Assembly: GCA_007258455.2 (NCBI GenBank)
Contig: VDFB02275597.1
Location: 30,656-94,655 of the forward strand
Length of the DNA: 64,000 nucleotides
Reading direction: 5' to 3'
From: Sequoia sempervirens
Lineage: Eukaryota; Streptophyta; Pinopsida; Cupressales; Cupressaceae
Position numbers and translations under genes: made by a program. The notes under the pieces were generated by a model, which saw only the letters and a program-made list of their open reading frames with translations, was not told where the DNA came from and made no database searches. Every line of letters starts with the position of its first letter. Positions within the stretch are counted from its first letter, which is position 1. Shown in pieces: positions 54,591 to 64,000 of the stretch.

Positions 54591-56329
54591 GTAGGGTATT
54601 TGAGGAATTTGTGACTCATTTTTTCTTCTAATGCCTCCTTTTTTAGGGTCTTTCTAGGAAGTGGTGGTATTGTGATGCAAAGACAAAATTGACCTAACAA
54701 GACACATGCAATGTATCCCCAAGTTCAAACTTACAGCTTATTACACATTTCAATGCCTTTTAAAATGATTGTTGACAACTAATTCAATTGTCAATTTCAA
54801 TCAATCCAATTACACCAAAGCAATGGTAGCAACTTCAAATTCCCAAACATATACTTTTATTGATATCTACAATTTTAATCATAAATTGAATTCAATTATT
54901 CATTCTACATTATGATTTTACAAACTTAAAATTTTGTTGTAGCTTTCCTTATGTGGTTGCTTTGCTCAATTCATCCTCTCTATGTAGTCCTTCCCTTGAT
55001 CCATTCCATTCGACCCCTTGTATGTAGGAATTCATTCATTTGATTTTGGTATACTTTTATCTTTCATTTGATGCTAGAAACTATTAGTTCCTTGGGTGCA
55101 GCTACCTGTCAAAATGTCATTTTTCTTTTATTATTTTAACCAATAACCTTCTTTCATTTGTGCAACCCACTATTATTCCTATGGTGACCTCCTTTTGGTT
55201 GTTACTAAATTTTTTATCTCGCTGAAATTTCGATCGTCTTTGCACCCCTTTCTATTCTCTGGAACTCTCTACATTGACTCCATACTCTTTTTTTTTTTTC
55301 TTCATTCATTATCTAGCTTCTCTTGCAACCCCTTATTTTCCCACATTGCCCCCTCTATCTAGCTTTTAAGAAAATTAATTATTTACTTTATGTGGCACCC
55401 CTCTCTATTTTACCTACACACTCACATTATATCCTATGCCTATCTCTCCATGGAATGACTTCTCTCTACAACTAATGTAGTCAAGATCAAGGGGCCTTCT
55501 TAAACTACCCAATCTTGTAGCCTTAATGTCTCATCCAACCCACATTATTGCACATGTATCAAGGACAACATATATTTTGTAACAAAATCTTAAATATATA
55601 TTTATTATCACTTTCCTATGTACACCCATACAAAAAAATTCTTTAGGAACAATACATAGAGTGAGGATTTAAACAAGAAATAAAATTCAGAAATTTTATA
55701 AGGGTTTATAAGCACTTCATGCCTTCAAATCTTAAAGGTATTTTTCCTTCAAATTCCTTGACTTCACTCCTCTTTGTAAATCTAATTTTTCTCTTCATTA
55801 TGCATCTCTCATGGCTACCTTGAGCATCTAAAAAAATTGATTTTTCTTCTTCTATTCCTCCTCTTCTCACAAGATAGTTTTTTGCACTCTTTCTTATGCA
55901 ACTCTCAAGAGAAACTTACAAGTTATTTCTCCAACCTTGCTACTATTGATTTCTAACTCTTAACACCATTAAAAGCTGTATTTAAAGAGGGTTTGAATTA
56001 TGTGAAAACCCAAAAAAATGGTTTCCAAATCTACTCCTTGATTGACCCTTAAAATTCCTACAAAAAAAATGAAATAAAACATAGTTTGATGCTCCTAGAA
56101 GTGCCATTAAGAGTTGTTGAACCACATCCAATGTCTTGCTGTTATATATTCCTTTAGAAAATGAATAAAATTGATAACCAAGTCATGCTCATTCAATGCA
56201 AATTAGAAATTGAAGTCATTTAAAAAAAAAAATTACTTGTTTTTTTCTCTATTTTAGGAACAAAACTAAAAGAATAAGACCAAAATGGAATGCCAAGATT
56301 CACTTTTCTTATGCACATTGTAGATACTT
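54591..56329. other. No gene recognised
   Basis: AT-rich with a poly-T run near 55290. It may contain an old LTR on the minus strand (55600-56000, AAGGGTTTATAAGCAC), without partners or a primer site. Confidence 0.35.
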
Positions 56330-57190
56330 AAAATATGCATACATTTCAATTCACCATTTTAATTGAATAACCTTTATTTAATTAAATATAACATTTCATC
56401 CTCTAATTAAATAAATTCACTTTATTTAATTAGATCATTACCTCATTTTGATTAAATAGATCATTTTTTAATCAAATCATAACATTCTATCTTTTATAAA
56501 ACATCTCCTAAGTTCATCTCCTTTAAATAAATTAACCTTTATCTTACATCATCATTTTAATTAAATAAACCAAACTTTATTTAATTAAATCTCAAATTCA
56601 TATTCCTCCTTTTTGATTTAAATAAATCCAAATATTTAAGTCAAATGGGTCAAAACACCTAATCATCATCTTAATTAATCTAATATTTATTAATATAATC
56701 TAATCACCCATCACATCCTCTAACTTTTCCCATTTGCACAAATAAATCAATTAATTCATTTATAAATTCCTCATTTTCCCTCAACAAGGCATCTTTGGGG
56801 AATATTCCTCAATTTTAAATTTGAAAACAAGTTGATTTGTCCCTTCCAACATGGCAATAGCTCCCCTCTTACATGTCCCTCACTTGGCATTTAAGTCTCT
56901 TTTTCTCCCTCCAACAAGCCAAATTTGAATTTGAAAAGGCCATCCAATCTCATTTATTGGCACATTGACCAAAACTTGCACATCCTCCATCCACTCACAA
57001 GATGACAAGTGGCTCCTTCTCATTGGCTAAATCTTTGTCCCACATTGCTCTCTTTTGGGCACTCTTTCAACTTGAGATTCTATAAATAGAAGGCTCATTC
57101 TTCAACAATCCATCCACAATCTTATGCAAAGTTACTCTCTTCAATTGAGAACTAATTTTTTCCACTTCACTCTATTTGCAAGGCATTTTA
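56330..57190 (+). repeat. Candidate LTR with AT-rich U3 and TATA box
   Basis: TTAATTAAAT-rich sequence, then CAAGATGACAAGTGGC and a TATA box (CTATAAATAG, 57080-57089) followed by short ORF-free leader. The layout matches the LTR at 60340-61490. No partner or primer site found, so it may be a solo LTR; borders are approximate. Confidence 0.4.
57080..57089 (+). promoter_or_regulatory. TATA box in the candidate LTR
   Basis: CTATAAATAG preceded by a GC-poor U3; 60-80 bases of pyrimidine-rich leader follow. Confidence 0.5.
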
Positions 57191-60100
57191 TCATTGAGCT
57201 TGTTAAGGATTGGGAAAGGGTCACTTTTCACAAGTGACACCAATCCACTATGGAATAGGTGTGCATATGTTTCTTTCATGCTTCTAAGTAGTTTTGTTTT
57301 GTTATCTTGTTTGAGAGGCATTATGCATTATTTCATAGGAGCATTTAACAAGTTTGAATATAACTAATCCATTAAAGAGAGTTTAGAGTGTGTGTAGATT
57401 TTGAAGGGTGCTCATTATGGAACTAGAAGGAGGGTGATTCAAGTTATTTCAAATCTTTTTTCTTTTTTTTTTAAAGCTTTATAATTAGTCATTGCGTTTT
57501 GCTTACAAGTTGATTTGTTAACTTTTTTTTAGTTTTTACTAAGGCTTTTGTGCAATCTCTGACTATACATGGAAATTATAAATTATGTCAAAAATGTTTT
57601 GAACTCTAACAATAATTGGATATTACTACACCTTGAAAGAAGAAGGTTAGCTTGTAAACCATCGTTCAGAAACTCCAACTCTGAATCAATAAACATTTGA
57701 TTCATCTATCACAACTTTAACATTGACATTTGTGCTTCTCAGGTATCCACGTAGAGGCCTTTAGAGGTATGTTGATTTCTTAAGTTTTGAACAAGTGGGT
57801 TTCTGGATACAAGTAGTTGTTGTGTACTAATTTTACCAATGCAAGTTGCTAATAGGGATTGATGAAATGATCTCTATGCATATAGATTGGTTTATCTATT
57901 TTAGTAGTTAGTTGCACTTACATTAGCTATATTCCTGAATATTGATTAAATGAGCTTGTGACTCGAGTCTCTTGCTGTAACAACCATTGAGTCAAAAACA
58001 CCTCTGTTTGATAGCATGGAACACATGGACTAGCATGATTTTAATACCCAAAATATTTCTAGTCCATACATATGTGTCGATGGCTATGTTAAATCTAAGT
58101 GAATGACGTTGTTTACAAAGGTATATGCATGCAGTCCGGATTTCTCTTGTAATTCTTGTTGATTATATAGGACGCCCTGTCCCCAAGTTTTCATTGATTC
58201 TTATAAACCTAATGAAATCTTAAGTGCGCATATGAAGGAACTACAACAAATCATATCAAGGTTTATATTTTACAATTCTCGATTTGTACTCACCAATCTA
58301 CATCATATGCAGAATGAATTTTCATGGTGTCCATGCATCATCTAGCAACACTGTGTCTTTATTTGGATGCCGAAATCTCCCACATACACAAGCTTATACA
58401 CTTTTTTAGCCTTTCTTTCATTTTGAGTCTTCATTGGCCGCTAGCCTATTCTATTCTCTTGATTATTACCGGCGAGTATCTTAACTTCAATCAAAGCTAT
58501 AATATCATATCTTATTGCAAATCTAGCAAAGGAAAAGATAATACATGTAATCCTATGCATTTCCGTGGTATGTAAAACCAACTTGGACTATGTAAACCTC
58601 AAGAATGCAAGTGAAAAAATGAAGTTGAGAGGACCTTAAGCTAAGTCTACTTTATAGGGCCTTAAGCTCAACCTTCTCATGTGTTAAAGCTTTGATTGAA
58701 TTCGCTATCCCAATGGGTAGATAGTTTTCTTAAATGCACTTGACAGTAATATGACAGTATTGTGCTTGGTGATAGCAGTATGGTGTATTGACAGTGATAT
58801 GAATTTGTCTTAATGAACTTCATCAGACTCCATCAATGCAGGCTTACTATGCTTTGATCAATCCGCGTGACTTGATTCATCACTCAATAGCGCGTGACTC
58901 GATTTAGGCGTAGCGACAAAATCTCCATCAACACATGTTCATTGGATCGATTATTGTGTTTGGTAGGCTGATCTCTCTTTATTGTGGATCAAAGTTGGGA
59001 CGGGTGGGCTCCCATTAGATTTAGAATTTCCTACAGTACAACTACCAATTTAGTCTGTATTTAAAATGTATCATTTTGACTACAAATCTCGTGAACCTTG
59101 TGCAGTTGGCAATTCTACAAAATATGTATTCATGGTCAGTTGGTGTTCATGTTTTAGCTTTACTATTATTATCATGATCTAGGTGGTTGAAGAATGTATC
59201 TCGGAAGGAATGTCAGAGACTCAAATATGGTTTATCCCCTGATACACTAACATAGTTTTCCTTATGACTATATTCACATTACTGTAAAAATTTTACGAAC
59301 ACTAAAATTTTATTGTTTGACATCACAATGTGGCTTCTATTTTCTTTGATAATGCAGGTGACTTGTTTGCTCAAGATATTAAATTATGATCTTTCATGAG
59401 TTTTATTTCTTTTCACTTGGTAAGTCTTTAACAATGATACTAAATTTGCATTTTTTGCTATTAGTTGGCTATTCTACACCGAAGCTAGAAAGCTTAGGGG
59501 AGGAAGATTCCTAGAAACATTCACATTTGAATTCATCAAATTTGTTTTGGAATCCTCCAATCACTGAATACTAATAGTAAAAAACTTGCCTTATTTTTAT
59601 TTAGCTCATAATTTTTAGGCACGATAATAAGACTACATACATTGAATGTCATGAAAGGCTTTAACTTTTGACTTTTAAGGGTAAGGAATTTTATATTGGA
59701 TAGGTTGTGGCTCACTGGTACACCTTAGCAAGGATTAATGCATTATGGGGTGTTCCTTCCTTGATTCTTACACAAAGCTAATTATTGATCTGATAAATAC
59801 CATTCATGGTATCTTAAGATGCATATTCCACTGTATGAAAACCTATGTTGTGGCCCTCAATGTGCCTGCCTTGTTTAATATAAGGTCCTTGTGTGTCTTT
59901 TCATATTTCAGCCCAACAGTTGGTTTCTTTTTGCTACAATAGGAAAGCAAGAGTGTCTATTAATTATTTAGTCGTTTGTTGCTTTCCTATGGTAATCATT
60001 CCTTTGGGTGAATATGCCAATGCAAATGTCTTGTCAATTAAGTTATTGAAAATTGCTTAAAAAATTTCTAACATTTATTGTTGCTAGCTGTGCAAAGTCA

Positions 60101-60300
60101 ATGGTGGTATATTCATAGAGTTTATTTTTTTTGCGCTAAAATAATATTGTCAGTCTAATTACATGGATTTAGTGCAAATATTTTGAACTAACATCATAGG
60201 ATTTGAATTTGTTGAGAAGGATGTAGCCTTTTGATTTAATCTGATTGATGTTCCTGTAGACATATAAATTTGACCTCTTCCATACAGTCAAAGACGTCTC
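57191..60300. other. No gene recognised
   Basis: Mostly AT-rich with no conserved protein stretch in any frame that I can name. Small splice-like sites occur (TTCTCAGGTATCC near 57737) but no exon chain can be built. Repeated GACAGTGATATG/GACAGTAATATG near 58740-58800. Could be long intron or spacer. Confidence 0.35.
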
Positions 60301-60339
60301 CTTAACCATCCTTTTGCTCATCTACTTCACCCTTTTTGC

Positions 60340-61490
60340 CACTATTAATTAAATCATTCATTTAAATAATATTTCGTGTCCTAAATAAGCTTTCCAAAGT
60401 ATTTAATTTAATAAATACTTTTCCTCTATTTCCTCTCTAAATTAAATAAATATACCACTTTATTTAATTTAGTCATATTATCTCTTGGAATTTTAAATTT
60501 ATTTTTAAATTCCTCACTTTCTCTCTCATTGTCAGATCCTCCAACTTTTGCAAGTTGGTATCTAATCCCTCTTAACAATTTATCCCTCTTTCTTAATCAT
60601 AATCAATTTTTGGTTAAGATGTGCACACCCCTAATCATCATTTCCCACTTGCCTCTAATTTGTCATTAATTTGTCTAATCAAGTAGTTGCACAACCTTAA
60701 TCACCTAATTAGGTCAACCTAATCCCCATATCATTTATGGAATGTGTCTTAAGTCAACTTCATTTATAAGGCTTTCTCCTTTTGGAGAAGACACTCCTAC
60801 ATTTAATCCCCCAATGCATTCCTTGGAATTTAAAATTCCTTTTCTCATTCCCATGTGGATATTTGAGAAATTTTTAATTCGTCACATGTCCTCTCACCCA
60901 CATGGGGACAAGGTCCTCCTTTATGAGGAGATCTTGTCCCAATCCCAAGGTACTATATAGTACCTCCATGTCATGTACCCTATTTCCACGTCATGTACAC
61001 ATCATCCTTTTCAAGCCACTTCACATGCCACATATCAAGATGTGAGGGCTTGTGAGTTCTCAACTTACCTTAGCCCTACATATTGATCTTGGTGGCTCAA
61101 TCTCAACCGTCCATTTCCCTAGAGAGTCCAAAATTATCTATAAATACCCCCCTCTTTTCTCTCATTTGGGGGGGGGGGATCATTTATGCTAGCCAAACTC
61201 TTGCAAAATTTTCTCTTGAGCCATACTTAGCCAAATTCTCATACTTGCATCCATTTTCACTCATTTTCCATCCTCATCTCATCTCATAGCTTTCATCTAT
61301 TGCCACCAAAGGAGCATACAACATCAAAGATCGAAGAGCCAACCAAATGATCAATTCAAGACAAGGTGAATCCACTCTATTTGTTGTTTTTATTTTGTTT
61401 TGAATCCAACTAGGCTAATCTTGAGGTGTAGGGTGTTCATAGTTGTTATTTTCACTCTTTTGTTTGTTGGTCATTTTCTAACAAGTATTT
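60340..61490 (+). repeat. LTR of a Gypsy-like element (left LTR)
   Basis: AT-rich U3 with AATTAAATAAAT blocks, then CTCAACCGTCCATTTCCC, a TATA box at 61138-61146 and a long leader. GGTGGAACCCACAAACGGG at about 61519 may be the primer site or hairpin region. No right LTR in the window; the left border is approximate. Confidence 0.55.
61138..61146 (+). promoter_or_regulatory. TATA box of the Gypsy-like LTR
   Basis: CTATAAATACCCCCC, a textbook plant TATA context; an 11-base G run lies at 61168-61178 just downstream. Confidence 0.6.
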
Positions 61491-61574
61491 TCACCCTATC
61501 ACATTTCTGGCACACCTGGTGGAACCCACAAACGGGTCTCTATCTTTCATGTTTGCTATTTTTTTCACTTTTTG

Positions 61575-61885
61575 CAGGTGTAGATTGTAGAGAGGCCGAC
61601 ACGACTTATAGAGGGGCGAACCCGACCTTGAGGGGCACACTTAACCTGACCAACAGGTGGACCTGACCTTTCCCAGGGGTGGACTTGCCCTCCACAAACT
61701 CCAGAAAGTGTTTTATGCAAATGTTTCATAGAGGGGCGGACATGACCTATAGATAGGCGGACCTGACCTGCAGATAGGTGAACCTGCCCTCTAGACAGGT
61801 GGACCTGACTTGCAAACAAGCAGATTTTCCCTCTAGATAGGTAGACCTGACCTCCAGACAGGTGGACCCGCCCTAGACAACTTTT
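61575..61885 (+). repeat. 21-bp minisatellite, block 1, in Gypsy-like leader
   Basis: Degenerate unit AGGCGGACCTGACCTCCAGAC (variants in most positions) repeated about 12 times, one interruption at 61690-61730. 21 is a multiple of 3, so the complement stays open with a GQVHLSR-type heptad. Confidence 0.8.
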
Positions 61886-62180
61886 TCTAGAAGGTGAAAT
61901 TTCATTTTTTAACACCTTTTTTGGCTATTTAAAGTGTTTCTAACTCCCTAACGTGCTTTGTTTAAGTCTGTGCAAGCATATAATTCTAATTTGGTGAGGA
62001 ACAAGGATGAGACTCACTAACAATTTTCCTTGCAGGGTTAGTTATTTATCAATTTCTGCTTGTTGTCTTGCATAACTTAGGCACATAGTTTAACTAAGGG
62101 TGTCAATTAACTTTGTTTGCGGTGCTTGTGGGTAAGCTATTTTATGTATCCAATCCCCTTGCGCCATTCAATGATCCTAG

Positions 62181-62408
62181 GTGACGAGAAATCATAGCTT
62201 ACCAGGTCCTTTGAGGCATCCTCTATTGCTTTTCTTAGTGGGACCTGCTTGGGGATTTCATCACCCCAAGGGACGATTCCAACCACGCATACCGGTGGGG
62301 TATATAAAGGAGGGAGAGCAAAAGTTGTACCTGAATCCAACCATGTTGCAATTGGCAAAGCGTTGGGATGACATGAAGAGTTGGTCTGAGCCTTTAGTAT
62401 CTCGCTAA
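62181..62408 (+). CDS. Short ORF in the Gypsy-like leader
   Basis: 75 codons containing GYIKEGEQKLYLNPTMLQ and LAKRWDDMKSWSEPLVS, ending TAA. It sits between two minisatellite blocks, in GC-balanced sequence unlike its surroundings. I do not recognise it; its tidy composition makes chance less likely, but coding is unproven. Confidence 0.35.
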   Translation: MTRNHSLPGPLRHPLLLFLVGPAWGFHHPKGRFQPRIPVGYIKEGEQKLYLNPTMLQLAKRWDDMKSWSEPLVSR

Positions 62409-62689
62409 GGTTTTTGACTCACGCTTGTAACGGGTTGGTGTTCACGGTTTGGGCCTCACGTACCGGGTGCATATCGAGGACTCCTTAGCAACCATGTTCA
62501 TTCTAGAATAGAAGACTTTGTTAGCCATACTCTATCTACTAGACTTAGGATTATATTGTCTGAATTGTCTTCTTTTTGTGAAACAAGTGATTGTTTGATT
62601 AATTGACTTAGCCATATCCTTTTGATTGATTTTTACTGTGTTTTGGATCCTTTGCCTTAGTCATCTTTTCAAAAGTCAAGTTTAAACTT

Positions 62690-63145
62690 GTCCAGGGGTG
62701 AACCTAACCTACAGGGGTAGACCTGACCTTCAAGGGTGGACCTAACCCATCTAGGGGTGAACTTGACCTTTGAAGCAGCATTTTTCAGCCTATTTCAACC
62801 ATTTTTGACCAACTTTTGCTCCATAGGCGGACCTTCCCTCCCGATAGGCAGACTTGACCTCTAAACAAGTAGACCTGACCTCCAGGGGTAGACCTAACTC
62901 ATCCAGGGGTGGACCTGACCTTTGAAGCAACCCTTTTTAGCCTATTTTAGCCAATTTTGACCAACTTTTTCTCCCTAGGCAGACTTGCCCTCTCGACAGG
63001 CGGACCTGCCCTACACAGGCGGACCTGACCCATCTAGGGGCGAACTTGACCTTTGAACCAACCCTTCTAGGCCTATTTTGACCAAATTTGACCATCTTTT
63101 TCTTCTTAGGCAGACCTGCCCTCCACAGGGGCAGACCTGACCCTT
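62690..63145 (+). repeat. 21-bp minisatellite, block 2, with longer period
   Basis: Same 21-bp unit (GGCGGACCTGACC...), grouped by spacers GACCTTTGAAGCA...TTTTGACCAACTTTT that recur at 62768, 62918 and 63048 (steps 150 and 130). Confidence 0.8.
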
Positions 63146-63849
63146 AACCGATCAGCTTTTTTATTCGTTTTGTCATTCAGGACCCTCGTTTCACCATTTC
63201 GATCTCTCGTCTCCCCGTTTCAAATGTTCGTACACCCATTTCGAGGCTCCATTCACCATCCTAAATGTTCATCCCCTCAGTGCACGCATCCATTCACCCC
63301 TTCATAGTCCCCGTTCACTCAGCCGTTCTCCACATTTTGGATATCATTTCTCCATTTCAGATCACCATTGTTCCATTGAAACCTCGTTAAAGCAGTTATC
63401 CAAATTGACCTAGGTGTTCATCTCCAATCATCATCCGTCCTAAGTCGGTCATCCTCGGCCCAGTCAATTTGCTTCTATCTCAAGTTGGATTTGGTGCCAT
63501 TATCATACATTCACCCTTTAGTTGATTAATCAACACCTAGTGTTATGAAAGGTGACTCTTGAACTCGGTTTCAGATTTCGGTCATTACCATTCATTCTAG
63601 TCGATCATCAATCCAAATCAAATCATCATATCATCCAATCCAGGTTGGCCAATTGTCTACCAATCAACTCAATTTGATCTCATCAAACAAATCCATTTCA
63701 AATCAATCATCCAAATCAATCCCAATGAGCCACATCCTCATCGACTAATCGATTGGGTCAATCCTTTCATCATCATCTTGATCATCTTAGCATCTTAATC
63801 TGTTCCATCATATTGCATGCCCATTCAGACTTGGTCGCAGACAACGAAA

Positions 63850-64000
63850 ATGGCCAAACAACAAGCCCACAATTCCCAACCAAACATCCCTTTAGATCCA
63901 AACAACGTAGCTAATGACACCATTGCCATTAATGCTAATGACACCACCCCTTTCAAATCCACCTCTTGTTAGCACTGGGGGCAACCCTTTTACTGCATTT
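63850..64000 (+). CDS. Gag-like start of the Gypsy-like element (partial, right edge)
   Basis: ATG 63850 reads MAKQQAHNSQPNIPLDPNNV and stops at TAG about 41 codons later. A shifted frame continues PLVSTGGNPFTAF to the window edge, so a one-base frameshift near 63965 probably split gag. Identity is inferred from place after LTR and leader. Confidence 0.4.

Noticed and set aside
58324..58575. An 83-codon plus-strand open frame as a possible small gene
   Set aside because: No conserved motif, AT-rich codon use, and no splice or promoter context beyond chance.
61565..61915. A 116-codon minus-strand frame with GQVHLSR-type heptads
   Set aside because: Produced by a 21-bp minisatellite; no start context or flanking coding signal.

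Overview
This window looks like non-coding-rich nuclear DNA of a seed plant with a large, repeat-swollen genome. Introns are GT-AG, host genes are sparse, and most of the 64 kb is nested LTR retrotransposons, their decayed remains, minisatellites, a MITE and tRNA-derived SINEs. A conifer or similar large-genome plant fits best, but this is inference from layout and not a species call. I see no bacterial or organelle features.

Left part (1-9,263). The C-terminal half of an hAT transposase with open, spliced exons enters from the left edge. It is followed by CCGAAC-type repeats and by a decayed coding region of unknown family with an internal 243-bp duplication. On the minus strand lie three well-formed exons of a TFIIH p34 (TFB4/GTF2H3-type) gene. 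Its first exon and its 3' half are not found here. A 278-bp tandem duplication that carries splice donors lies upstream.

Centre (9,264-31,197). A three-level nest: a Copia-like element (LTRs 9,264-10,603 and 30,098-31,197) is split by a Ty3/Gypsy element (11,268-25,354). That element is split in turn by a related Gypsy element (13,076-19,399, perfect CTTAG target duplication) and by a probable solo LTR. I find gag, protease-like and unknown ORFs, but no reverse transcriptase or integrase.

Middle (31,198-43,500). More remnants follow: a Gypsy LTR with internal remnant, a Copia LTR, a decayed minus-strand Copia gag, a compact 2.64-kb Copia-like element with perfect AATGT target duplication, and a minus-strand LTR candidate. 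Three kinds of tandem repeat (36 bp, about 90-117 bp GC-rich, and 181 bp) follow it.

GDSL locus (43,504-48,572, minus). A five-exon GDSL esterase/lipase gene with signal peptide, catalytic blocks and a TATA box. Its third intron contains a 2.83-kb minus-strand LTR element with 249-bp LTRs and a Met-tRNA-type PBS. This element encodes no pol; instead it has a 439-codon open frame with an Hsp70 nucleotide-binding-domain fragment and a GTPase-like segment. A decayed copy of the GDSL 3' exons lies at 54,172-54,590.

Right part (49,594-64,000). A 395-bp MITE with TA target duplication, two SINE-like copies, a second Gypsy LTR of the 31.7-kb family, AT-rich DNA without recognisable genes, and the 5' part of another Gypsy-like element with a degenerate 21-bp minisatellite in its leader and a gag-like start at the right edge.

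Most notable: the chimeric Hsp70-carrying LTR element, and a hairpin module that occurs three times in each of two diverged Gypsy copies with different stem sequences that still pair.
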